A DNA stretch of 64,000 bases, from positions 1 through 64,000 of the forward strand of contig CAUWJP010000005.1 of the NCBI GenBank assembly GCA_963559135.1. Direction: 5' to 3'. The stretch comes from Sellimonas sp963559135. Lineage in GTDB: Bacteria; Bacillota; Clostridia; Lachnospirales; Lachnospiraceae. This document shows positions 35,041 to 43,337 of this stretch, one piece after another. Made by a program: the position numbers and the translations under genes. Position 1 is the stretch's first letter, and every line of letters starts with the position of its first letter. The notes under the pieces were generated by a model. The model was not told the origin of the DNA. It was given only the letters and a program-made list of their open reading frames with translations, and did no database searches.

Positions 35041-37224
35041 ATGAGTACAAAGAAGTTGAAAAAAAGAGAAGCTTTACGGCAGACGGTTGAAAATGCTGTA
35101 ATCCGCGATGAAGAGAACCGTCGTATTCGTTTTGCAGCTGAGAAATCAATCACACAAGTTTTAAAAAAACTGGGTACAACTTTGTGTGGATTAGATGGCG
35201 AGGAGGTTGCAAAAAAGCGTGCTATTTATGGGAGCAACAAAGTAACACATGAAAAGAAAAGATCATTGCCAAAACGCCTGGCAGGCGCATTTATTAATCC
35301 TTTTACAGCAATCCTGTTTTGTCTGGCGTTTGTCATGGTTCCGATTGTATTTTTTGCTAACGGTATTACAAAAGGTGACTGGATGGAAGCATTTTTATTT
35401 GCGATTTCCATAGCAGTTGGATTGACCCCGGAGATGCTGCCTATGATTGTTACGACATGCCTGGCAAAAGGGGCAGTGTCCATGAGTAAAAAGAAGACTA
35501 TTGTAAAAAATCTTAATTCTATCCAGAATTTTGGTGCTATAGATATTCTGTGTACTGATAAAACAGGGACATTGACACAGGATAAGGTTGCTTTGGAATA
35601 TCATTTGAACGTGAATGGAGAAGAAGATGCAAGAGTACTTCGGCATGCTTATCTGAACAGTTATTTTCAGACAGGGCATAAAAACCTGATGGATCTGGCT
35701 ATTATTCAGAAAACAGAGGAAGAAGAAGCGGAAAACCCTCAACTGACAGATTTATCTGAACATTATGTCAAGATAGATGAGATCCCGTTTGATTTTAAAC
35801 GGAGACGATTGACGACGGTTGTACAGGATAAAAGTGGGAAAACACAGATGGTAACAAAAGGTGCGGTGGAAGAAATGCTTTCTATATGTTCCTTTGCGGA
35901 AGTTGAGCAGAATGTTCGCCCTCTGAACGAGGAATTGCGTGATCAGATCCGGGAAACCGTTGAGAGTCTCAATGACAAAGGATTTCGAGTTCTGGCAATT
36001 GCTCAGAAAAGTAATCCGTCGCCTGCAGGAGCATTCAGTGTGAAAGATGAGTCCGATATGGTTTTATTGGGATATCTGGCATTTCTTGATCCGCCAAAAG
36101 AGTCCACGATGGCGGCTGTCAAAGCGCTGAGAGAGCATGGTGTTACGACAAAAATCCTTACAGGTGATAACGATAAGGTGACAAGAACAATATGCAAACA
36201 GGTCGGCCTAAAAGTGCGGAATATGCTTCTTGGAACTGATTTGGAACATATGACAGATGAGGAACTTGCAAAAGCTGCTGAATCAACAGACGTATTTGCA
36301 AAGCTGACACCGGATCAGAAAGCAAGGATTGTTTCGGTACTAAGGCAAAATGATCACACAGTTGGCTTTATGGGGGATGGTATCAACGATGCAGCAGCCA
36401 TGAAATCAGCCGACATTGGAATATCCGTAGATACGGCTGTAGATGTGGCAAAAGAATCGGCTGACATTATCCTGCTGGAAAAAGATCTGATGGTTCTGGA
36501 ACAGGGAATTATTGAAGGAAGAAAGACCTATGCCAATATGATTAAATATATAAAAATGACGGCATCTTCTAATTTCGGAAACATGTTTTCTGTTCTGGCC
36601 GCATCTGCACTCTTGCCTTTTTTGCCGATGATGAGTATTCATCTGATCTTTTTAAATCTGATTTATGATCTGTCCTGTACTGCAATTCCGTGGGATAACG
36701 TAGATCAGGATTACCTGGCAGTACCAAGAAAATGGGATGCTTCCTCAGTAGGAAACTTTATGCTTTGGATCGGACCGACCAGTTCAATATTTGACTTTAC
36801 AACTTATATCTTTATGTATTTTATATTCTGCCCGCTATTTGTCTCCGGGGGAGTGCTGTACAATGATCTGGCGAATCATTTCAGCGGAGCGCAGTTGAGT
36901 CAGATGCAAAGCACCTATGCGGCAATGTTTCAGGCCGGATGGTTTATCGAATCCATGTGGAGTCAGACGCTTGTTATTCATATGATCCGTACTGCCAAAA
37001 TTCCGTTTATACAAAGCAGGGCCTCAGCACCGCTCACAATTCTTACGTGTGCAGGAATTGCAGTGCTTACGGTGATACCGTTTACCCCGTTTGGAACGTT
37101 ATTGGGATTTGAGGCACTTCCGCTGCAATATTTTGCTTATCTTATTCCGTGTATTTTGCTTTACATGATTCTTGCTATAAGTTTGAAAAAAGCATATGTG
37201 CGGCATTACGGAGAATTATTATAG
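35041..37224 (+). CDS. MgtA-like P-type ATPase lacking the actuator domain (in-frame internal deletion)
   Basis: A 727-aa MgtA paralog. The N-terminus is standard, but TM1 (INPF at 85-88, then ILFCLA) runs at residue 96/97 straight into the middle of TM3 (FVMVPIVFFANGITKGDW). INPF to DKTGT is 88 residues here (D173) against 276 in the neighbouring MgtA, so about 188 residues are missing: TM2, the whole A domain with TGES and part of TM3. Everything after that is intact. The catalytic cycle should not complete, so the product may be inactive, regulatory or a decaying copy. The ATG follows AAGGAGG. Confidence 0.85.
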   Translation: MSTKKLKKREALRQTVENAVIRDEENRRIRFAAEKSITQVLKKLGTTLCGLDGEEVAKKRAIYGSNKVTHEKKRSLPKRLAGAFINPFTAILFCLAFVMVPIVFFANGITKGDWMEAFLFAISIAVGLTPEMLPMIVTTCLAKGAVSMSKKKTIVKNLNSIQNFGAIDILCTDKTGTLTQDKVALEYHLNVNGEEDARVLRHAYLNSYFQTGHKNLMDLAIIQKTEEEEAENPQLTDLSEHYVKIDEIPFDFKRRRLTTVVQDKSGKTQMVTKGAVEEMLSICSFAEVEQNVRPLNEELRDQIRETVESLNDKGFRVLAIAQKSNPSPAGAFSVKDESDMVLLGYLAFLDPPKESTMAAVKALREHGVTTKILTGDNDKVTRTICKQVGLKVRNMLLGTDLEHMTDEELAKAAESTDVFAKLTPDQKARIVSVLRQNDHTVGFMGDGINDAAAMKSADIGISVDTAVDVAKESADIILLEKDLMVLEQGIIEGRKTYANMIKYIKMTASSNFGNMFSVLAASALLPFLPMMSIHLIFLNLIYDLSCTAIPWDNVDQDYLAVPRKWDASSVGNFMLWIGPTSSIFDFTTYIFMYFIFCPLFVSGGVLYNDLANHFSGAQLSQMQSTYAAMFQAGWFIESMWSQTLVIHMIRTAKIPFIQSRASAPLTILTCAGIAVLTVIPFTPFGTLLGFEALPLQYFAYLIPCILLYMILAISLKKAYVRHYGELL

Positions 37225-37239
37225 AGAGGAGTCGGGAAA

Positions 37240-37398
37240 ATGAATTGGACAAAATTATGGATGGAGTTGTTTGGCGCCACATCTTTTTTGGGGATTGATA
37301 TGGGATTTTGGGCATCGATGACGGTTGTGATGCTTATAGTCGTTTTTATGAATATCATTTTCTGGAGCATAAAGCCGAAAAATGGAAAAAAGATCTGA
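37240..37398 (+). CDS. Small single-span membrane protein, 52 aa, after the mgtA-like gene
   Basis: A 52-aa frame starting 15 bases after the mgtA-like stop, with GAGAGGAG about ten bases before its ATG. It has a short amphipathic Trp-rich N-terminus (MNWTKLWMELFG), one hydrophobic helix at about 22-42 and a basic tail (KPKNGKKI). Size and place recall small regulators of MgtA such as MgtS and MgtR in enterobacteria, though no sequence relation is claimed. A terminator follows immediately, so it is the last gene of the cassette. Confidence 0.7.
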   Translation: MNWTKLWMELFGATSFLGIDMGFWASMTVVMLIVVFMNIIFWSIKPKNGKKI

Positions 37399-37404
37399 TA
37401 GAAT

Positions 37405-37451
37405 AAAAAACAGGAACTCGCTCTTAAATTGCGGGTTCCTGCATTGTTTTA
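37405..37451. terminator. Bidirectional terminator
   Basis: Stem CAGGAACTCGC/GCGGGTTCCTG with A-run before and T-rich sequence after; it can stop both the magnesium cassette and the convergent TetR gene. Confidence 0.85.
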
Positions 37452-37480
37452 TAAAGACCTGACTGTCAGGACAGTGATGA

Positions 37481-38068
37481 TTAAATGCCGTGAATGAACG
37501 TGTCCAACACATGAGGAAGAAGACGGGCACTATATTCGGAAAGCGAATAGGTACCCTGGCATAAAGCCCAGTCATAAATCATGGAACGCTCGTACATTGC
37601 ATAAATTTTGAGAAGTTCGTCAGGTGTATTACCCTGCTGAAATTCTCCGCGTTCAACTGCATGTTCCAGAATCTCACGAAGCCAGATAAAATACAGCCGG
37701 TTCTCGTCAAGAAGTGACCGGTGATCTTTCGTGACAAGCTGAGACGAATACAAAAATGCAATCAGATTGACATCAATACTCGTCTCGATCATATGGAACA
37801 GTTCTCTGTTCAGATACAGAAGTGTATCATAAGCAGACAGATTCGGATCAATCTTTGACTGAAGATCTTCGTATTTTGAGTCAAACAGATCGGAGATGGA
37901 ATTTAACAGAGCCTCTTTCCCTTTGAAATAATGATAAAAGGTTCCTTTTGATGTTTTGGAAAGAGCGATAATATCTTCTACGGTCGTTTTGTCATAACCC
38001 TTTTTGTAAAAAAGATTCCACGCCGCTTTGACAATGCGGCTTTTAGTGGAAGATCGTTTCCTTGGCAT
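37481..38068 (-). CDS. TetR/AcrR family transcriptional regulator
   Basis: A 195-aa repressor. The TetR helix-turn-helix is at about 10-57: KSRIVKAAWNLFYKKGYDKT, then TVEDIIALSKTSKGTFYHYF. The remaining all-helical domain binds an unknown ligand. It begins 34 bases after the prdF stop on the same strand, so it may be read through from the prdF transcript and could respond to proline fermentation, though this is only positional inference. GAAGGGA lies about 12 bases before the ATG. Confidence 0.85.
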   Translation of the reverse strand: MPRKRSSTKSRIVKAAWNLFYKKGYDKTTVEDIIALSKTSKGTFYHYFKGKEALLNSISDLFDSKYEDLQSKIDPNLSAYDTLLYLNRELFHMIETSIDVNLIAFLYSSQLVTKDHRSLLDENRLYFIWLREILEHAVERGEFQQGNTPDELLKIYAMYERSMIYDWALCQGTYSLSEYSARLLPHVLDTFIHGI

Positions 38069-38102
38069 AAAAATCGGTATCCCTTCTGAATGACTGTGAG
38101 GT

Positions 38103-39140
38103 CTAGTGACCTACGCGGAATCCGTATTTTAACGGATCGTCTTTGTCGATTACGTAGGTAGAAAGACCTGTAACATAAGCAGATCCTGTAATCTGCGGAA
38201 TAACAGCGTCATAATCTGCGACCTTTGTTTCTCCAAGGATAATACCTTTGAACTGAGAACCGATAAAGCTTTCGTATACGAAAGGTTCACCGACACCGAT
38301 CTCGCCCTTTGCATGGAGAGTGGCAAGTTTTGCACTTGTACCTGTTCCACATGGAGAACGGTCAGCCATATGGTCGCCGAAGATTACAACATTTCTGCGG
38401 TTGCATCCAGGTGTATCTGTATGGCAGTAGAACTCAGCAAGGTCTACAGATGTAATATCAAGTTCCGGATGTTTTACTTTTACTTCTTTGTTGACGTTAT
38501 CCAGAAGTTTCATTCCAAAATCCTGAAGGAATGGAACAGTCTTGGAATCTACGTGGAGATTCAGAGACGGCTGCTCTGCATCAATGATGGCAAAGAAACT
38601 TCCGCCGAAAGAAATATCATAAGTGATTTCTTTTCCGTCTACAACAGTTTTCAGATTTTCTTTATAAAGGAAAGCAGGCACGTTAGTCAGGGTAACGCTG
38701 ACAACTTTTCCGCCTTTTACCTGTGCCTTTGTACGGATCAGTCCTGCAGGAGCCTCAAGAACGACTTCTGTCTCAGGTTCTTTTGCTTCGATCAGCCCTG
38801 TCTCGATTACAGCGGTAACTGTACCGATCGTACCGTGGCCGCACATGTTCAGGTATTCTCCGGTATCCATGAAAATAACACCGAAATCAGCTTCCGGATT
38901 AACCGGCTCTGTTACAACAGCACCGAACATGTCGTGATGTCCTCTTGGCTCAAACATCAGAGCCTGACGAAAATGGTCGTAATGCTCTGCGAGATAGTTC
39001 TTTCTTTCAATCATGGTATTACCTTCCAGTTTTGGGAAACCGGAAACTACAATACGTGTAAATTCTCCGACTGTGTGAGTGTCCACAGCTAAAAAAGATG
39101 CCTCAAAATTATCAAGATTTAATTTTGGGTTCAGTTCCAT
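38103..39140 (-). CDS. prdF: Proline racemase
   Basis: A 345-aa racemase interconverting L- and D-proline and thus feeding D-proline reductase. Both catalytic cysteines are visible: C100 in YLNMCGHGTIG and C264 in DRSPCGTGTSA. The Cys at the second site separates it from hydroxyproline dehydratases and many epimerase relatives with Ser or Thr. AAGGAGG lies eight bases before the ATG. It diverges from selC-prdC. Its transcript starts at a strong promoter and carries a 170-base leader with two terminator-like hairpins. Confidence 0.93.
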   Translation of the reverse strand: MELNPKLNLDNFEASFLAVDTHTVGEFTRIVVSGFPKLEGNTMIERKNYLAEHYDHFRQALMFEPRGHHDMFGAVVTEPVNPEADFGVIFMDTGEYLNMCGHGTIGTVTAVIETGLIEAKEPETEVVLEAPAGLIRTKAQVKGGKVVSVTLTNVPAFLYKENLKTVVDGKEITYDISFGGSFFAIIDAEQPSLNLHVDSKTVPFLQDFGMKLLDNVNKEVKVKHPELDITSVDLAEFYCHTDTPGCNRRNVVIFGDHMADRSPCGTGTSAKLATLHAKGEIGVGEPFVYESFIGSQFKGIILGETKVADYDAVIPQITGSAYVTGLSTYVIDKDDPLKYGFRVGH

Positions 39141-39198
39141 GATCAGTTCCTCCTTAGAAAAAATATTTCATAACTTTAACTTGCTTATAGATAAAAAC

Positions 39199-39294
39199 GA
39201 TAAATCTATTAAGCCGGACGCAATACTCCATGCAGTAAAAAACTCCGGAAACAAAAGCCGGAATCAGCAAAAAGCCGTGTAGTAGACTGTATTC
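39199..39294 (-). promoter_or_regulatory. Tandem terminator-like hairpins in the prdF leader (minus strand)
   Basis: Reading the minus strand from the promoter: first GCCGT...ACGGC followed by TTTTTG, then TCCGG/CCGGA followed by GTTTTTT, both before the prdF ribosome binding site. Two intrinsic-terminator-like hairpins within one leader suggest attenuation or a protein- or ligand-controlled antiterminator. Confidence 0.5.
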
Positions 39295-39321
39295 TAGTAC
39301 GGCGTCTAGTGAGTTATTACA

Positions 39322-39350
39322 ATTATGACCGAAAACCCTTGAAAAGTCAA
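39322..39350 (-). promoter_or_regulatory. Sigma-A promoter of prdF
   Basis: On the minus strand TTGACT, 17 bases, CATAAT. Confidence 0.65.
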
Positions 39351-39397
39351 CGGCTATTTGCTAAAATACAAATGACAAAAAATTAATTATTTTCCTG

Positions 39398-39426
39398 TTG
39401 AAATTTGCCGCTAAGTGTGGTAAATT
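39398..39426 (+). promoter_or_regulatory. Sigma-A promoter of selC
   Basis: TTGAAA, 17 bases, TAAATT; the -10 ends 21 bases before the mature tRNA. Confidence 0.65.
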
Positions 39427-39447
39427 GTCTATGCGAAAAAGCATTCT

Positions 39448-39545
39448 GGAGGTAGATGAGTAACTGGTGTGCTTCCTGGTCTTCAAAACCAGTGTAGGGC
39501 GTTAGGAGCGTCCTGGGTGGGTTCGATTCCCACATGCCTCCGCCA
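39448..39545 (+). tRNA. selC: tRNA-Sec (anticodon TCA)
   Basis: A 98-base tRNA with acceptor arms GGAGGTA and TGCCTCC, an encoded GCCA end, anticodon TCA (39483-39485) inside a CTTCAAA loop closed by CTGGT/ACCAG, a long variable arm and the T arm GTGGG-TTCGATT-CCCAC. The long acceptor/T helix and long extra arm are the hallmarks of tRNA-Sec. It decodes UGA in selD and prdB. It sits between prdF and prdC, 14 kb from selA and selB. Confidence 0.95.
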
Positions 39546-39588
39546 AAAAAGAAAACAGGCCGTGAATGCACGGACTTCAGATATCAGC

Positions 39589-39604
39589 TGGCAAAAGCCA
39601 TGCT
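39589..39604 (+). promoter_or_regulatory. Sigma-54 -24/-12 promoter-like element upstream of prdC
   Basis: TGGCAA-AAGCC-ATGCT matches the sigma-54 consensus TGGCAC-N5-TTGCT at most positions, and the GG and GC doublets are exactly ten bases apart. The predicted start is near 39615, leaving a leader of about 115 bases. Proline reductase operons of other clostridia are activated by the sigma-54-dependent PrdR. A sigma-A-like alternative (TTGGAG, 17 bases, TATAAA at 39678-39706) also lies before prdC. Confidence 0.6.
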
Positions 39605-39731
39605 GAATATTTTATAGAAATTATCAATAAACAAAACAAACGTTGCTGTGGATCATGACGGGAAGAAAGATCGTATATTGGAGACCGAATTCATATCCCG
39701 TATAAAATATAAAGAAAAGGAGCATGTTGTT

Positions 39732-41060
39732 ATGGGAAACATTCAACTTTTACTGCGTCAGCACGTAGGAGCGCCATGTGAACCGGTTGTAAAGGCCGGA
39801 GATGTGGTTAAAAAGGGTACACTTGTAGCAAAACCGACCGGACTTGGAGCGAATATCTTCTCCAGCGTTTACGGTGTGGTAGAAGAAGTAAAGGAAGATC
39901 GTATCGTGATCAAACCGGACGAAGAACAGCCGGAAGAGTACGAAAAGATTTCCGAGGGTACACCGCTTGAGATGGTAAAAGAAGCCGGAGTAGTCGGCAT
40001 GGGCGGAGCAGGATTCCCGACAGGAATCAAGCTGGACGCACATCTGGATCATGGCTATATCCTGATCAATGCTGCTGAGTGTGAACCGGGACTTTACCAT
40101 AATATCAGACAGATTGAAGCCGAGAGCGATAAGATCGTGCGCGGTGTGAAATACTGTATGGATATCGCAGGCGCTGATAAAGCAATTTTTGCAATCAAGA
40201 AGAAAAATGAAAAAGCAGTAGAGACACTTCGGACTGCAATTAAAGATGAAGAAGCCATGACGATCCACCTTCTTCCGGATATCTACCCGATGGGAGAGGA
40301 AAGAGCGGTTGTCAGAGAGTGTCTTGGAATCGAGCTTGAGACGACACAGCTTCCGTCTGCTGCCAATGCAGTAGTAGTTAATGTGGAGACTATCTCCAGA
40401 GTGGCAGAGGCTATCGAGGAGAGAAAGCCATGTTTTGTTAAGAATATGACAGTAATCGGTAAGCTCAATGGCGGAAATGAACCGCATGTCTTCATGAATG
40501 TTCCGGTAGGAACAAGCGTTGGCGAGATGATCGAGCGTGCAGGCGGTATCGACGGTGTTTACGGCGAGATTATTATGGGCGGACCTTTCACAGGTAACCC
40601 GACAGACGTTGATGCTCCTGTAACAAAGACGACAGGTGGTATCATCGTGACAATCGACTTCCCGAACCTTCACGGTGCGAAAGTCGGCCTTCTTGTCTGC
40701 GCATGCGGCGGAAGCGAAGCACGTATGAGAGATATCTGCGCAAAGATGAACGGTGTAGTAGCATCTGTAGCAAGATGTAAACAGGCTATTGAGAACAAGC
40801 CGGGCGCACCGCTCAAATGTGAAAGACCGGGTAACTGCCCAGGACAGGCGAAGAACAACATCCAGTTCAAGAAAGACGGATGTGAATACATCATCATCGG
40901 TAACTGCTCCGACTGTTCCAATACAGTTATGGGATCTGCGCCGAAGATGAAACTGAAAGTATTCCACCAGACAGATCATGTTATGAGAACAATCGGACAT
41001 CCATTATACAGATATCTGAGAGTTTCTAAACAGGTGGAACAGCTTCCGGAAGGAAAGTAA
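39732..41060 (+). CDS. prdC: Proline reductase-associated RnfC-like electron transfer protein
   Basis: A 442-aa RnfC/NqrF-like protein thought to pass electrons to D-proline reductase. An N-terminal biotinyl-like region (QHVGAPCEPVVKAGDVVKKG) leads to the nucleotide/FMN part (GMGGAGFPTGIKL, INAAECEPG) and a soluble-ligand-binding domain. The C-terminal cysteines (VCACGGSE, CERPGNCPGQ, GNCSDCSN) may bind clusters or form redox pairs. Some clostridial PrdC proteins contain Sec; this frame has only Cys. AGGAG at nine bases selects ATG 39732 over an upstream in-frame GTG. Confidence 0.88.
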   Translation: MGNIQLLLRQHVGAPCEPVVKAGDVVKKGTLVAKPTGLGANIFSSVYGVVEEVKEDRIVIKPDEEQPEEYEKISEGTPLEMVKEAGVVGMGGAGFPTGIKLDAHLDHGYILINAAECEPGLYHNIRQIEAESDKIVRGVKYCMDIAGADKAIFAIKKKNEKAVETLRTAIKDEEAMTIHLLPDIYPMGEERAVVRECLGIELETTQLPSAANAVVVNVETISRVAEAIEERKPCFVKNMTVIGKLNGGNEPHVFMNVPVGTSVGEMIERAGGIDGVYGEIIMGGPFTGNPTDVDAPVTKTTGGIIVTIDFPNLHGAKVGLLVCACGGSEARMRDICAKMNGVVASVARCKQAIENKPGAPLKCERPGNCPGQAKNNIQFKKDGCEYIIIGNCSDCSNTVMGSAPKMKLKVFHQTDHVMRTIGHPLYRYLRVSKQVEQLPEGK

Positions 41061-41168
41061 GAAAAGGTATGGCATAAAAGTACATCACATTCTGCGTCAC
41101 CATGCGGTGTGGTTGTATATATAGAAAACGGCAAAGAGCCGAAGGAGAAAATAAGGAGGGAATGAAAC

Positions 41169-43028
41169 ATGTCAATTACAGCTGAAACAGCGAAAGCTCA
41201 TGCAAAAGATCCGGCCGTGCTTTGCTGCAGGGCGGAAGAGGGCATCACAATCGAAGCTGCAAATCTTGAGGATCCGGCGATCTTTGATGATCTGGTAGAT
41301 TCAGGACTTCTGAATCTGGAAGGCGTCCTTACGATTGAACAGGTTCTTGGTGCAAAACTGAAAAAAACATGTGATTCACTTACAGCACTTACACCGGATG
41401 TCGTAGAAGGATACAAAGAAGCTTCTGCGGAAGAGCCGGCAAAAGAAGAAACAGTTGAAGAAGAAGCACCGGCAGTTCAGCCGGAAGCACCAGCTCCGGC
41501 ACCGGCAGCAGTACCGGGTGGAGTACTTAAACTCCATATCGGAGAAGGAAAAGATATCAACCTGGAAATTCCGGTTGGAATCATGGGTGGCGCTGCAGGA
41601 GCAGCAGCACCGGCTTCAGTTGCAGCTGCAGCAGTAGCGGCAGCACCGGAAGCAGAAGAAAAAGAAGCAAGAGTGATGGGGACACTCACAAGAAAGCACT
41701 TCAAAATCACTGAAGTAAAGAGAGGACCGGAGACAAAGATTGACGGAACAGTTCTTTACATCCGTGAAGGAATTGAAGAAGAAGCAGCTGCAGGCCAGGA
41801 ACTGGTAAACAGCTTAAAGATTGATATTATTACACCGGAAATGTACCACACATATTCCAATACAATCATGGACGTACAGCCGATCGCTACAAAAGAAGGC
41901 GAAGCTGAAATCGGAAATGGCGTAACACGTGTACTTGACGGCGTTGTTATGATGGTAACAGGTACAGACGCAAACGGCGTTCAGATCGGTGAGTTCGGTT
42001 CTTCTGAAGGATACCTCGATGAGAACATCATGTGGGGACGTCCGGGAGCGCCGGATAAAGGTGAGATCTTCATCAAGACAGAAGTTATCATCAAAGAAGG
42101 AACAAACATGGAGCGTCCAGGCCCGCTTGCTGCACATACAGCAACAGATGTGATCACACAGGAGATCCGTGAGGCTCTGAAGAAACTGGATGATTCCCTT
42201 GTAGTTGATACAGAGGAGTTTGAACATCTCAGACATCCGGGAAAGAAAAAAGTAGTCATCGTAAAAGAGATCATGGGACAGGGTGCTATGCACGACAACC
42301 TGATTCTTCCGATGGAACCGGTAGGTGTACTTGGAGCAAAACCAAACGTAGATCTTGGAAATGTTCCGGTTATGACTTCTCCACTGGAAGTACTTGATGG
42401 ATGTATCCATGCGCTGACATGTATCGGACCTGCATCAAAAGAGATGTCCAGACACTACTGGAGAGAGCCACTCGTACTGGAAGCACTCCATGACGAAGAG
42501 CTTGACCTTTGCGGCGTTCTTTTCGTAGGAAGCCCGCAGATCAACGCAGAGAAATTCTACGTATCCAAACGTGTTGGACAGACAGTAGAAGCTTTGGATG
42601 TTGACGGTGCATTTATCACAACAGAAGGCTTTGGAAATAACCACATTGATTTTGCAAGTCATCATGAGCAGATCGGAAAGAGAGGAATCCCGGTAGTTGG
42701 ATTATCTTTCTGTGCTGTACAGGGTGCACTCGTTGTTGGAAATCCGTACATGACAAACATGGTGGACAACAATAAATCTGAATCCGGTATCGAAAACGAA
42801 GTTCTTGCATGCAACACACTGTGTAAAGAAGAGGCAGTACGTGCAATCGCAATGCTGAAAGCAGCAATGGCAGGCGAGGAAGTTAAACCGGCAGAAAAGA
42901 AATGGAATCCGAATGTCAAGGCAAACAACATCGAGATGATTGAAAAGGCAACAGGAACGAAGATTGAACTCGTTGCAAACGAGCAGTCTCTCCCAATGAG
43001 CCAGAAGAGAAAAGAAAAATACGATTAA
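41169..43028 (+). CDS. prdA: D-proline reductase proprotein PrdA (pyruvoyl-forming)
   Basis: A 619-aa precursor that self-cleaves to give two subunits, the C-terminal one carrying a pyruvoyl cofactor made from cysteine; with PrdB it reduces D-proline to 5-aminovalerate. The likely cleavage site is T417-C418 in HALTCIGPASKE. The N-terminal 170 residues form an extra domain with two alanine/proline/glutamate-rich linkers (about 88-118 and 140-166). GGAGGG lies nine bases before the ATG. Later genes prdD and prdE match residues about 173-417 and 418 onwards of this protein. Confidence 0.93.
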   Translation: MSITAETAKAHAKDPAVLCCRAEEGITIEAANLEDPAIFDDLVDSGLLNLEGVLTIEQVLGAKLKKTCDSLTALTPDVVEGYKEASAEEPAKEETVEEEAPAVQPEAPAPAPAAVPGGVLKLHIGEGKDINLEIPVGIMGGAAGAAAPASVAAAAVAAAPEAEEKEARVMGTLTRKHFKITEVKRGPETKIDGTVLYIREGIEEEAAAGQELVNSLKIDIITPEMYHTYSNTIMDVQPIATKEGEAEIGNGVTRVLDGVVMMVTGTDANGVQIGEFGSSEGYLDENIMWGRPGAPDKGEIFIKTEVIIKEGTNMERPGPLAAHTATDVITQEIREALKKLDDSLVVDTEEFEHLRHPGKKKVVIVKEIMGQGAMHDNLILPMEPVGVLGAKPNVDLGNVPVMTSPLEVLDGCIHALTCIGPASKEMSRHYWREPLVLEALHDEELDLCGVLFVGSPQINAEKFYVSKRVGQTVEALDVDGAFITTEGFGNNHIDFASHHEQIGKRGIPVVGLSFCAVQGALVVGNPYMTNMVDNNKSESGIENEVLACNTLCKEEAVRAIAMLKAAMAGEEVKPAEKKWNPNVKANNIEMIEKATGTKIELVANEQSLPMSQKRKEKYD

Positions 43029-43044
43029 TAGATGGTAATGACGT

Positions 43045-43335
43045 ATGGAACTGAAATATGGAGATAAAATCATAAGAATGGAAGGCGTCATCGTCGAGGT
43101 ACATGACGGATGCGTAGGAGTTGACCTAAAAGGAAGGCTCGGTTATCTGAAGATTCCGATGCGGATGCTGATTACAGATTATCCGGTTAAAGTCGGACAG
43201 GAAGTGGCATGGAACATGAGCTTCGTAGAGCAGATGGGGCCGGAGATCAATGAGAAGTACGTCAGCAACCTTGATATCTACAAGAGGCGTCAGAAAGAGA
43301 TGCGCGAATTGAATGAAAATCATGAGGAGGTTTAA
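43045..43335 (+). CDS. CBO2463/CBO2479 family protein of the prd operon
   Basis: A 96-aa protein between prdA and prdB. It opens with a beta-rich stretch (KYGDKIIRMEGVIVEVHDGCVGVDLKGRLG) like a small OB or barrel fold and ends in a charged helix (KRRQKEMRELNENHEEV). The place in the operon is the main clue; small proteins of this family recur in prd clusters of clostridia. It has no catalytic motif, so a role in assembly or regulation of the reductase is a guess. It begins 16 bases after prdA and ends two bases before prdB. Confidence 0.7.
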   Translation: MELKYGDKIIRMEGVIVEVHDGCVGVDLKGRLGYLKIPMRMLITDYPVKVGQEVAWNMSFVEQMGPEINEKYVSNLDIYKRRQKEMRELNENHEEV

Positions 43336-43337
43336 AA

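Noticed and set aside
39560..39573. CCGTG-AATG-CACGG as a PrdR enhancer site
   Set aside because: It lies only about 16 bases before the -24 element, too close for a sigma-54 activator; it may be a remnant selC terminator.
39750..41000. 416-codon open frame on the minus strand
   Set aside because: Antisense to prdC, which has clear family motifs; composition is rich in Cys, Ser and His and no start signal exists.
39732..41060. Selenocysteine in PrdC
   Set aside because: The frame has no internal UGA and ends at a normal length; only cysteines are present.
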